From: Halanaerobium hydrogeniformans
GTDB taxonomy: Bacteria; Bacillota; Halanaerobiia; Halanaerobiales; Halanaerobiaceae
DNA length: 64,000 nt
Direction of reading: 5' to 3'
Assembly (NCBI RefSeq): GCF_000166415.1
Contig: NC_014654.1
Span: 2,294,001-2,358,000 of the forward strand
The notes below the pieces were generated by a model that saw nothing but the letters and a program-made list of their open reading frames with translations, made no database searches and was not told the DNA's origin. Every line of letters starts with the position of its first letter. Positions within the stretch are counted from its first letter, which is position 1. A program made the position numbers and the translations under genes. Shown one piece after another: positions 52,470-60,975 of this stretch.

Positions 52470-53462
52470 TTAAAAAACTTTTGCTCGCAGTAAATCCTGG
52501 AAATTAAGCATGGCAACTGGTTTGCCAGCTTCAACTACTGGTAGATCATTGATTTCTTTTTCTTCCATAATTTGTAGTGCTTCAGCAGCCAGTTTATCCT
52601 TTGTAATTGTAACAGGATCAACTGTCATATAATCTTTAACCGGTCTATCAATAAAGTCAGCAGACTTTTCTAAAAGTCTCCTAATATCACCATCGGTAAT
52701 TATACCCTTCAAATTACCTGCTTGATCTACTACTGAAGTAGATCCCATTCTGGTCTTGGTCATTTTAAAAAGAGCCTGTCTAACACTTGTTTCGGTTTTA
52801 ACTATTGGATTTTGCTTTCTTATTTCAACTACATCTTTAACCTTAGTTAAGAGCTTTTTACCCAGAGAACCTCCTGGATGATAGAGGGCAAAGTCTTCCT
52901 GAGTAAATCCATAATAAGTAGATAAGGCAATAGCTAAAGCATCACCTAAGGCTATAGCTGCTGTAGTACTTGCTGTTGGGGCTAGATTAAGCGGACATGC
53001 TTCTGTAATTACATCTGTTTCCAGAATTAAATCTGCATAAGTAGCTAAAGTAGAATCATTATCACCGGTCAGAGCAATTAATTTTACTCCAATCCTTCTT
53101 AAAGAAGGAAGCAGACTAATTACTTCATCACTTTCACCACTGTTAGAAACTGCAATCACAACATCTCCATTTTTAATCATACCTAGATCACCATGAAGGC
53201 CTTCTCCAGCATGGACGAAAAAAGCAGATGTTCCGGTACTAGAAAAAGTAGCAGCCATTTTTTTAGCAACTAAGCCAGCTTTGCCAACTCCAGTAAAAAC
53301 AACTCTGCCCGGGCAGTCAATAATTATTTTCATAGCCTCTTTGAAACTACCATCAAGGTTATCTCTTATTTTAAGAACAGCCTCTGCTTCAATTTCAAGC
53401 ACATTTTTGGCTTCATCCATAGCAGAACTTAATTTTTCTTTACTTATATCTTCTTTATTCAT
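52470..53462 (-). CDS. kdsD: Arabinose-5-phosphate isomerase
   Basis: KdsD interconverts ribulose-5-phosphate and arabinose-5-phosphate, the first step to Kdo. The 330-aa chain has a SIS domain (GVGKAGLVAKKMAATFSSTG, HAGEGLHGDLGMI, SNSGESDEVISLLP) followed by two CBS domains (TKTRMGSTSVVDQAG and MTVDPVTITKDKLAAEAL), the full KdsD/KpsF layout. It is followed by lpxL and preceded by kdsA. Confidence 0.95.
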   Translation of the reverse strand: MNKEDISKEKLSSAMDEAKNVLEIEAEAVLKIRDNLDGSFKEAMKIIIDCPGRVVFTGVGKAGLVAKKMAATFSSTGTSAFFVHAGEGLHGDLGMIKNGDVVIAVSNSGESDEVISLLPSLRRIGVKLIALTGDNDSTLATYADLILETDVITEACPLNLAPTASTTAAIALGDALAIALSTYYGFTQEDFALYHPGGSLGKKLLTKVKDVVEIRKQNPIVKTETSVRQALFKMTKTRMGSTSVVDQAGNLKGIITDGDIRRLLEKSADFIDRPVKDYMTVDPVTITKDKLAAEALQIMEEKEINDLPVVEAGKPVAMLNFQDLLRAKVF

Positions 53463-53491
53463 TATTTATTCACCTAATTTTTATTTTTTTA

Positions 53492-54340
53492 TTAAATATC
53501 ATCTATTTCTGGACAGTTTTTAACTGCTGAATCAATTGCAAGTGCCTGTTTCAATATTTTCTCCAGTTTATCCAGTGGAATCATATTGGCACCATCACTT
53601 TTAGCTTCAGCTGGATTATCATGTACTTCCATGAAGAGAGAATCAACTCCAGCTGCTAGTCCAGCTCTCATCAAATAAGGTACAAATTCTTTTTCTCCAT
53701 CAGAACTGTCTCCAGCACCACCAGGAAGCTGTACAGAATGAGTTACATCAAAGACAACTGGATAACCCGTTTTTCTCATCCTTGGTAAAGAACGAAAATC
53801 TACTACCAGGTTATTATAGCCAAAAGAAACCCCTCTTTCGGTAAGTAATATCTTTTCATTACCTGTACTTTCAATCTTATTAACAACCTGATCTATATCC
53901 CAGGGGGCCAGAAATTGACCCTTTTTTACATTAATTATCCTGTCTGTATTACCTGCAGCAACAAGCATATCAGTCTGCCTTGATAAAAAGGCTGGGATCT
54001 GAATAATATCCAATACTTCTGCAGCTTTTTCTGCCTGTTCAGGTAAATGTATATCAGAAATTACCGGTAAATTTAATTCTTCTTTAATTCTCTTTAAAAT
54101 TGCAAGTCCTTTATCTATTCCAGGCCCACGATATGATTCTATAGAAGAACGATTTGCTTTATCAAAAGAAGATTTAAAAACATAAGGAATACCCAGTCTA
54201 GAAGTTATCTCTTTAATACCTTCTGCTATTTTAAATACTCTTTCTTCCTCTTCTATAGCACAGGGGCCGGCTAAAAGCACAAAAGGCTTTTTAGAATCTC
54301 CAAAAATTATTTCATCATTCAGTTTCACTTTTTTTAGCAT
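53492..54340 (-). CDS. kdsA: Kdo-8-phosphate synthase
   Basis: KdsA condenses phosphoenolpyruvate with arabinose-5-phosphate. The 282-aa sequence shows LLAGPCAIEEEE, VFKSSFDKANRSS, DIHLPEQAEKAAEVLDIIQIPAFLSRQTD and FDVTHSVQLPGG. It has residues of the metal-site type, but whether it is metal dependent depends on one Cys/Asn position that I did not align. GAGGTG precedes the ATG. Confidence 0.96.
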   Translation of the reverse strand: MLKKVKLNDEIIFGDSKKPFVLLAGPCAIEEEERVFKIAEGIKEITSRLGIPYVFKSSFDKANRSSIESYRGPGIDKGLAILKRIKEELNLPVISDIHLPEQAEKAAEVLDIIQIPAFLSRQTDMLVAAGNTDRIINVKKGQFLAPWDIDQVVNKIESTGNEKILLTERGVSFGYNNLVVDFRSLPRMRKTGYPVVFDVTHSVQLPGGAGDSSDGEKEFVPYLMRAGLAAGVDSLFMEVHDNPAEAKSDGANMIPLDKLEKILKQALAIDSAVKNCPEIDDI

Positions 54341-54351
54341 ATTTTACACCT

Positions 54352-55098
54352 CTAGGTTCTATTTCTTTTTTTAAGTTCTTTTTCTACCAGTTCAATATCC
54401 TCTTTGCGGTCAACACCAATCAATTTTGCCTCTGTTTCTATAACCTTAATTTTAACACCACTTTCTAAAACACGCAGTTGTTCTAAAGACTCAGCCTTTT
54501 CGAGAGTTGTAGAACTCATAGCTGAATAGTCCAATAAAAAATCCCGCCTATAAACATAAAGTCCGATATGCTGAAAGTATTCTTTTGCCTTTTTTTCGTC
54601 ATCTCTGTAATAGGGAATTGGTGAACGGGAAAAATAAAGGGCATAATCATCTTGATCAACAACTACTTTAACTATATCTGGATTTGCAGCTTTTTTAGGA
54701 TCAAGCCTGCGTTTTAATGTGCTCATTTTTAGATTTTTTTCCTCTTGAAAAGGTTTAATTGCCTGAGCAATAGTTTCTTTTTTTATCAAAGGCTCATCTC
54801 CCTGCACATTGACTATTAAATCAGCCTCAATACCTTCTGCAGCCTCAGCTATTCTATCTGTACCAGTCTGATGCTCTGATGAGGTCATCACTGCTCGACC
54901 ACCATTTGCTTCCACCACAACTTTGATTCGCTGATCATCTGTAGCAACAATTACCTCATCTATCAGTTCTGACTTTTGTACTGCTTCCATTACCCGGACA
55001 ACCATTTCTTTTCCGGCTATTTTCGCCAGTGCTTTAGCAGGAAAACGGCTGGAATCATATCTTGCCGGTATTACTGCTGCAGTTTTTAAAGCATTCAT
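54352..55098 (-). CDS. kdsB: CMP-Kdo synthetase
   Basis: KdsB activates Kdo with CTP. The 248-aa chain has the nucleotide loop VIPARYDSSRFPAKALA, VATDD, TSSEHQTGTDRIAEAA, NVQGDEP and YFSRSPIPYYRD, all diagnostic for KdsB. GAGGTGG precedes the ATG. It sits with kdsA and kdsD in consecutive order. Confidence 0.96.
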   Translation of the reverse strand: MNALKTAAVIPARYDSSRFPAKALAKIAGKEMVVRVMEAVQKSELIDEVIVATDDQRIKVVVEANGGRAVMTSSEHQTGTDRIAEAAEGIEADLIVNVQGDEPLIKKETIAQAIKPFQEEKNLKMSTLKRRLDPKKAANPDIVKVVVDQDDYALYFSRSPIPYYRDDEKKAKEYFQHIGLYVYRRDFLLDYSAMSSTTLEKAESLEQLRVLESGVKIKVIETEAKLIGVDRKEDIELVEKELKKRNRT

Positions 55099-55118
55099 AA
55101 CTCCACCTCAATAATTTT

Positions 55119-56246
55119 TTATTTATTTCTTTTCTGCTGAATTTTCTCATTTATAGCTTCGAGAAGCTTTTTACTATCATCTATCTGCATAGAGATAGTT
55201 AAATAATAAAAAGGTAATTCGCCAATCATATCTCCAAAATCAAATAATTTTACTGCATCTTTTTCAGTTGTCAAAATAATATCAGCTTTAGAAGATTCAT
55301 ATTGATCAACTAAGGTTAATAGATCTTCTTTTTGGTAATTATAATGATCTTTAAAAACTCTATAGCTTACTAAATTACCACCATTACTTTCAATTGTTCT
55401 TTTAAAAGCTTCTGGACTACCAATACCTGAAAAAGCAAAAACCCTTTTCTCCTCCAGAAAATCTGCTTCATTTATATCCTCACCAACAACACTAATACAT
55501 TTTTCCGAAATGGTTTTAGCAGCAAAAACTCCTCTGTTTGCAGGACTCTTTTTATTAATATCTTTTTTAAGTGCCTCAACTCTAGAGTGTTCTACATTTT
55601 CTGTATGGTTTAAAATAAAAATATCAGCTCTTTTTAAAGCAGAAAAAGGTTCTCTTAATAATCCTGCTGGTAATACCTTATTATTGGAAAAGGGATCTTC
55701 TGCATCAATAATAACAACATCAACTTCTCTTTCTAATTGATAATGCTGAAAACCATCATCTAAAATAATTAATTCTGCTCCTTTTTCTTCAGCCAGCACT
55801 GTACCCTGATATCTATCTGCAGAGCGAATAAATATTACATCATCAGTCTTCCTGGCCAGCATAAAAAGTTCATCTCCAGATTGAGCTGAGTCTGCATAAA
55901 TGTTTTCTCCATCTTTAATTAAAAATGGTTCAGCAACATCTTTAGAAGCTCCATAACCCCTACTGATAACAGCAATTGAATATTTATGTTTTAATTGTTC
56001 AAGCAAAAATGCAGTAAAAGGTGTTTTGCCTGTTCCACCTGTTGTTATATTACCGACACTTATCACAGGTACTGAAGCTTCTTTTTTTGGCATCAATTTA
56101 TTTCGATAGGCAAAGGACCTCATTCTACTGGCAGCTGAATAAATATAAGATAAAAAAAGCAGTACTACTCTAGTGATTGAAGCTAATTTTCCTGTCTCTT
56201 CTTTTTTAATTACTCTTTTTAAATATGACTTCAAATTATCCTTCAT
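55119..56246 (-). CDS. lpxK: Tetraacyldisaccharide 4'-kinase
   Basis: LpxK phosphorylates the 4' position of the lipid A precursor at the inner membrane. The 375-aa protein has an N-terminal membrane-binding segment (VVLLFLSYIYSAASRMRSFAYR), the P-loop GNITTGGTGKTPFT (about 66-79), SRGYGA and the catalytic ILDDGFQHYQL. The ATG follows GGTG. Its position between kdsB and the DUF374 gene matches LPS operons of other diderm bacteria. Confidence 0.96.
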   Translation of the reverse strand: MKDNLKSYLKRVIKKEETGKLASITRVVLLFLSYIYSAASRMRSFAYRNKLMPKKEASVPVISVGNITTGGTGKTPFTAFLLEQLKHKYSIAVISRGYGASKDVAEPFLIKDGENIYADSAQSGDELFMLARKTDDVIFIRSADRYQGTVLAEEKGAELIILDDGFQHYQLEREVDVVIIDAEDPFSNNKVLPAGLLREPFSALKRADIFILNHTENVEHSRVEALKKDINKKSPANRGVFAAKTISEKCISVVGEDINEADFLEEKRVFAFSGIGSPEAFKRTIESNGGNLVSYRVFKDHYNYQKEDLLTLVDQYESSKADIILTTEKDAVKLFDFGDMIGELPFYYLTISMQIDDSKKLLEAINEKIQQKRNK

Positions 56247-56301
56247 AAAATATCACCAAATCCTTCAGGCTGTAAATTAACAGCTAAATTAAATCAACAG
56301 G

Positions 56302-56961
56302 CTAAACTTGAACAAGTTCTGCTGCTCTTTGATTGACTTTTTCCATCTTTTCTTTTAAGATAGCTTTCTTATCTTCCATTTCAAGCTCTTTATCAAAGCT
56401 AAAAGCTCTGCCAAAAACCAGGGCAGCTTTGCTAAAAGGTAATGGAAACAAATAATTATCCCAGCTGTTAAAGTTCTTTTTCCAGCGAGCATCTACCCCT
56501 ACCGGAACAATTAGCGCATCTGCTTTTTCTGATAAAAAGATTATACCTGATTTAACCTCATAAATAGGGCCAGTTGGTCCATCAATAGTTAAAGCAGTAT
56601 TTTCTCCCTCTTTCAGCTTTCTGTAAAGTGAGAGCAGAGAACGGCTGGCTCCTCGGCTGCTGGAACCTCTGATTGTTTTCCAGCCCAGGCTTTCCAACAC
56701 TCCTGTCATATAACTACCATCACGGCTGAGGCTTGTCAGAGCATAAATACCTAGATCCCGTAAAAAGTAGGCAGGAATCCAGCTCTTACCATGCCAGCTA
56801 GAAAAGATTATTGGCTGGCTCTGATCGAGTATATCAGCGATCTCTTCCCAGCCTTCAACTTCAAGTCTAATAGTCAGATTACTAAATCTTAATAGATTAT
56901 AGGCTAGAGATGGAATCAATTTATCTTTAAAACTTTTCTTTTTTTCAGCCAAAGATTTCAC
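56302..56961 (-). CDS. DUF374/lysophospholipid acyltransferase-like protein
   Basis: This 216-219-aa protein carries SSWHGKSWIPAYF (about 55-67) and TIDGPTGPIYEVKSGI, the two conserved blocks of the DUF374 group that is related to glycerolipid acyltransferases and often found in LPS operons. It may act as a lipid A or Kdo-lipid acyltransferase; the reaction is not established for most members. The GTG at 56961 lacks spacing from the binding site, and a TTG at 56952, 6 nt after GAGGTG, may be the real start. It is followed by lpxK. Confidence 0.85.
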   Translation of the reverse strand: MKSLAEKKKSFKDKLIPSLAYNLLRFSNLTIRLEVEGWEEIADILDQSQPIIFSSWHGKSWIPAYFLRDLGIYALTSLSRDGSYMTGVLESLGWKTIRGSSSRGASRSLLSLYRKLKEGENTALTIDGPTGPIYEVKSGIIFLSEKADALIVPVGVDARWKKNFNSWDNYLFPLPFSKAALVFGRAFSFDKELEMEDKKAILKEKMEKVNQRAAELVQV

Positions 56962-56967
56962 CTCTTT

Positions 56968-58740
56968 TTATTTTTCTATAAACTGCCCCTGATAAAGTGA
57001 AGCATATTTACCGTCTTTTTTAAGCAGTTCCTGATGACTACCTCTTTCTACTATTTGTCCATTTTCCAGAACAATAATTTTATCAGCATTTTTAATTGTA
57101 GAAAGTCTATGGGCAATAATGAAGGTTGTTCTATGCTCCATCAAATGCTCTAAAGCTTCCTGTACCAATGATTCTGATTCTGCATCAAGTGACGAAGTTG
57201 CCTCATCTAAAATCAAAATTTTAGGATCTTTTAAAATAGCTCTAGCAATAGAAATCCTCTGTTTTTGTCCACCTGAAAGGCCAACTCCTCTTTCTCCAAC
57301 CATTGTATCATAACCTTCTGGAAATTCTATTATAAACTCATGGGCATTTGCTGCTACAGCAGCTTTTTTAAGGGCCTCGTCATCTGCATCAAGATCTCCA
57401 TATTTAATATTGTCCCTTAATGTTCCACTAAACAAAATTGTTTCCTGAGGAACTATACCAATAAAACTACGCAGATTATCAATTTTTATATCCTTAAGAT
57501 TATGACCGTCAAGAGTTATATACCCCTTATCTGGATCATAAAAGCGTGGAAGCAAATCAACCAATGTGGTTTTTCCTGCACCACTTTGGCCAACAAATGC
57601 AATAATATCTCCAGGTGAAGCACAGAGGTTGATATCTTTTAATACAATTTCGTTTCTATTATAGGAAAAGTTTAAATTATTGTATACAATTTCTCCCTCA
57701 ATATTATCCAATTCGATTTTATCTTTATCTTCTGTTCTTAAACTGCTCTCAATATCCATAATCTCAAACACTCTTTCTCCTGCAGCAATCAACTGTTGAA
57801 AGCGCCTGCTTAACTTAGTAAGTGAGCGTAAGGGATCACTAATAGTAATTAAAAGAGTAAAAAAGGCAATAAGTTCAGATGCCCTCATTCTACCCTGCAT
57901 TACTTCATAACCACCAAACCAGAGTATAGCAGTAAAAGAAAGGGCTGCAATAAACTCTATTAAAGGAGTTAAAATAGCCCCATACTGTGTTTGTTTCATC
58001 TTAGCCCGGAAATTGGATTGATTTTCATCACTAAATTTATTATACTCATATTCCTCTCTACCAAATGACTTAACAACCCTTACTGCTGAAACAGTTTCTT
58101 GAATTACATCAGAAACATCTGCAATTTTAACCTGTACTGTTCTACTTATCCTTTTTAATTTTTTGTTAAAGACAGTAATAACATAAAATATTATTGGTAA
58201 GATAAGAACCAGAATAATTGTCAGTCTATAATTTAAGTAAACAAGGTAAATTAATCCACCAATTAAAGTGAATAATTTATCAATTGTTCCCACTGTTGTT
58301 TTAATCATAGAGCTTTCAAGTTGATGAACATCATTAGTTATTCTAGATAAAATATCACCAGTTTTATTTTGGCTGTAAAAACTAAGTGAAAGATTTTGAA
58401 TATGATAATAGAGATCATCTCTAATATCTTTAATGGACTTTTGTGAAACATAGGCTACTAAATAGTGCTGTCCATAATAGGCTACACCTTTAAGAAAATA
58501 TACCAGGACCATCAAAGCAGCAATCCAGCTTAGCCTAATAATACCCTCTCTGCCGGCTGCCATATCACTAATTATCGTTTCCAATAAATCCTGAAAAACC
58601 CTTACAAAAAAAATGGTTAAAAAGGCATGAACTAGCATTGAAAAAACACCACCTGCTAGCCTGCCTTTATATGGAAAAATATATTTTGAGACTCTTTTTA
58701 AAATTTCAATTGAGTTAATTTGTTTTTGTGCTGAGTCCAT
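56968..58740 (-). CDS. msbA: ABC transporter, lipid A exporter MsbA-type
   Basis: This is a half-size ABC exporter of about 590 aa with six membrane helices, then an ATPase domain: Walker A GQSGAGKTTLVDLL, Q-loop GIVPQETILF, signature LSGGQKQR, Walker B ILILDEATSSLDAES and H-loop IIAHRLST. Within an LPS operon it most likely flips core-lipid A across the inner membrane. ATG at 58740 is preferred; an in-frame upstream ATG at 58770 lies inside the HutP-like gene, which it overlaps by 26 nt in the preferred version. Confidence 0.92.
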   Translation of the reverse strand: MDSAQKQINSIEILKRVSKYIFPYKGRLAGGVFSMLVHAFLTIFFVRVFQDLLETIISDMAAGREGIIRLSWIAALMVLVYFLKGVAYYGQHYLVAYVSQKSIKDIRDDLYYHIQNLSLSFYSQNKTGDILSRITNDVHQLESSMIKTTVGTIDKLFTLIGGLIYLVYLNYRLTIILVLILPIIFYVITVFNKKLKRISRTVQVKIADVSDVIQETVSAVRVVKSFGREEYEYNKFSDENQSNFRAKMKQTQYGAILTPLIEFIAALSFTAILWFGGYEVMQGRMRASELIAFFTLLITISDPLRSLTKLSRRFQQLIAAGERVFEIMDIESSLRTEDKDKIELDNIEGEIVYNNLNFSYNRNEIVLKDINLCASPGDIIAFVGQSGAGKTTLVDLLPRFYDPDKGYITLDGHNLKDIKIDNLRSFIGIVPQETILFSGTLRDNIKYGDLDADDEALKKAAVAANAHEFIIEFPEGYDTMVGERGVGLSGGQKQRISIARAILKDPKILILDEATSSLDAESESLVQEALEHLMEHRTTFIIAHRLSTIKNADKIIVLENGQIVERGSHQELLKKDGKYASLYQGQFIEK

Positions 58741-59188
58741 AATAATGAATCCCCATTCCTGAAATTTCATGATCTACATCTAGACCGGGAATACCCAATT
58801 TACCATAAAGAGCTACAGCCAGGTGGGGAGCTTTACTAACTATCCCAATTTTTATGCCTGCTCCCGAAATTCCTGAAAGTGGTTTCTCAAAATCAATCAT
58901 TGCCCGTTCAACACAACGAGTTAAAATCCTTTGATCCTGTACAGATTCTGTGATAACTCCACCTTTAATTGCAGCTCCCAAACAATTCCTTAAAACTTTA
59001 TCCTTTAATTTAGAACCCTTTCCACCGGCTCTAGTAATAACTGCTTCATAACCCTCATTTTTATAAGCTTCTATTATATTTTTGTCATGTTCATCATTAA
59101 CCATTGAAAGTAACACTGCAACTTTACCTATTGACTGTCCGCCATCAATTTCTGTAAAATCCTCAATTGTAAAATCCGCTAAACTCAT
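58715..59188 (-). CDS. HutP-family protein
   Basis: This is a homologue of HutP, the Bacillus L-histidine- and Mg2+-dependent RNA-binding antiterminator of the histidine-utilisation operon. The 157-aa chain shows GKVAVLLSMVNDEHD near the N-terminus, CLGAAIKGGVITE, IGIVSKAPHLAVALYGKLGIPG and the C-terminal LDVDHEISGMGIHY, which match HutP strands and its His-binding region. No hut genes are nearby; it opens the LPS operon and overlaps msbA. RNA binding in this context is unproven. GAGGTG precedes the ATG. Confidence 0.85.
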   Translation of the reverse strand: MSLADFTIEDFTEIDGGQSIGKVAVLLSMVNDEHDKNIIEAYKNEGYEAVITRAGGKGSKLKDKVLRNCLGAAIKGGVITESVQDQRILTRCVERAMIDFEKPLSGISGAGIKIGIVSKAPHLAVALYGKLGIPGLDVDHEISGMGIHYYGLSTKTN

Positions 59189-59266
59189 ATAAATTCACCT
59201 CTTAATCTTATTCTTTTAGCTTATATTCTTCTAAAAAAGGTTTTGTATAAACTCTTAAATAAATAT

Positions 59267-60193
59267 CTAATCTCTAATTTCAGCTTCTAGTTCAGGAAAT
59301 AAAGCACTAACAAATTCCTTATATCCTTCAATAATTCTTGGTGAAGGCCTATTAACTAAATCTTGATCAACTATATATAATCTATCATTTTGGAAAGCCG
59401 AAATTTCTCTAAACAAATGTCTTGATCTTAATTTATCTATACTTACTCCTCCTGGACTACTGTGTTCACTGCTGATGAAAACATCAGGATCCATAGCAAT
59501 CAAACTTTCAATATTAAACTGAGGCCATGCACCTGAAGCTTCTCTACCAATATTATAGCCTCCAGCATCATGGATCATACTATCAATAAAAGTATTTTTA
59601 CCTGCTGTATAAAGTGGATCAGACCAGATTTCATAAAAAACCTTCGGTCTTTCTCTATTTTCTAATTTTTCTTCTACTAAGGTAGTTATTGTCTTATATT
59701 CTTCCTTCATTGCTCTTGTAATTTCTTCTCCCCTAGCTTGAGTAGAAGTCAACAAAGCAATATCATTTATCATCTCTATGGTATCCGGAATACTTCTTGG
59801 ATTAAAACCCACAACCTGAATACCCAGTTCTGACAATCTTTCAACAACTTCCTTTTTAGTAACAGATTCAGCAATTACAAGATCTGGATCTAAAGATATA
59901 ATTAATTCAACATTGGGTTCATCTATTGTCCCAACAGTAGCTTTTTGTAGAGCTTCCTCAGGATAACTGGCTGCTGTACTAACAGCAAGTAATTTATCTT
60001 CTAAACCCAAAGCATATATTATTTCTGTTGTCCCCGGTGCTAAAGAAATAATACCTTCAACCTCTTTTTCAATTATGATTTCTCTACCTAAATCATCTTC
60101 ATAATAGATTGGATATTCCTGAGCTAAACTGACACCAGAAAAGAGAGTCAAAACTATAATTAAGTTTAATAGGAAAAACAATATTTTTTTCAC
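59267..60193 (-). CDS. ABC transporter substrate-binding protein (BtuF/FepB-like)
   Basis: This is an extracytoplasmic binding protein of the vitamin B12/siderophore (cluster A-III) type. A signal peptide (MKKILFFLLNLIIVLTLFSGVSLAQ) lacks a lipobox cysteine, so it is probably periplasmic, as fits a diderm. Then come DDLGREIIIEKEVEGIISLAPGTTEIIYAL, TVGTIDEPNVELIISLDPDLVIA and a C-lobe with RPSPRIIEGYKEF. The start is GTG after GTGAGGA. No permease or ATPase partner is adjacent. Cobalamin or an iron complex is the likely ligand. Confidence 0.88.
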   Translation of the reverse strand: MKKILFFLLNLIIVLTLFSGVSLAQEYPIYYEDDLGREIIIEKEVEGIISLAPGTTEIIYALGLEDKLLAVSTAASYPEEALQKATVGTIDEPNVELIISLDPDLVIAESVTKKEVVERLSELGIQVVGFNPRSIPDTIEMINDIALLTSTQARGEEITRAMKEEYKTITTLVEEKLENRERPKVFYEIWSDPLYTAGKNTFIDSMIHDAGGYNIGREASGAWPQFNIESLIAMDPDVFISSEHSSPGGVSIDKLRSRHLFREISAFQNDRLYIVDQDLVNRPSPRIIEGYKEFVSALFPELEAEIRD

Positions 60194-60219
60194 TTCAAAT
60201 TCCTCACTTCTTACAATAA

Positions 60220-60972
60220 TTATTCAACTACAATATCTGAACGTTCAGGAATTGGGACCGCTTTAAGCTTATGCTCATTTTTTTGAACTAATCTTTCAAT
60301 TTTTTCTTTTGTTGCTTTTTCAGCCTCACCACTAAGAATATAATGGTCCAATTCTTGATAACTGAAACCCATCTCATCTTCATCAGTTTGGTTGCTCCAG
60401 AGTCCTGCACTGGGCTTTTTATTGATAATTTTTTCTGGAATTTTTAATTCTCTAGCTAAAACTTTAACCTCATGCTTAACTAAAGAACCCAGGGGAGCTA
60501 AATCAACCCCACCATCTCCATATTTAGTAAAATAGCCAATTTTTAATTCACTTCTATTATCAGTTCCAATCACAAGATAATTTAAAGAAGCTGCATAATA
60601 ATATAATGAAGTCATCCTCAGACGAGGTTTAATATTAACTTCTGCCATTTTATTACCTTTAATACCACTGCGCTTTAATTCATCTAATAAATGCTGATAA
60701 ACATCAGATAAATCTGTTATTATATAGTTTAAAGCAAATTTATTAGCAAAGAGCAGAGCATCTTCGCGGTCTTCTCTATTAGAATTACAGGGCATAATTA
60801 TCCCCATAGCATTATCACCAAAAGCTTTTTGAGCCAGTCTAGCTGTTACAGCAGAATCAATACCACCACTAAGTCCAACTACTGCTCCATTTGCCCCTGC
60901 AGAAACTACCTTATCTTTAAGCCAGTCAACTAAATTATCTGCAATTTTTTTAAAGTTTTTATTATCATTCAT
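60220..60972 (-). CDS. nadE: NH3-dependent NAD+ synthetase
   Basis: NadE amidates deamido-NAD to NAD+. The 250-aa chain has the PP-loop VVGLSGGIDSAVTARLA near residue 32, IMPCNSNREDREDALLF, IKPRLRMTSLYYYA, GTDNRSELKIGYFTKYGDGG and KPSAGLWSNQTDEDEMGFSY. It has no glutaminase domain, so it uses free ammonia. GGAGGG precedes the ATG and the gene ends the pgi-kinase-like-nadE order. Confidence 0.96.
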   Translation of the reverse strand: MNDNKNFKKIADNLVDWLKDKVVSAGANGAVVGLSGGIDSAVTARLAQKAFGDNAMGIIMPCNSNREDREDALLFANKFALNYIITDLSDVYQHLLDELKRSGIKGNKMAEVNIKPRLRMTSLYYYAASLNYLVIGTDNRSELKIGYFTKYGDGGVDLAPLGSLVKHEVKVLARELKIPEKIINKKPSAGLWSNQTDEDEMGFSYQELDHYILSGEAEKATKEKIERLVQKNEHKLKAVPIPERSDIVVE

Positions 60973-60975
60973 TAT

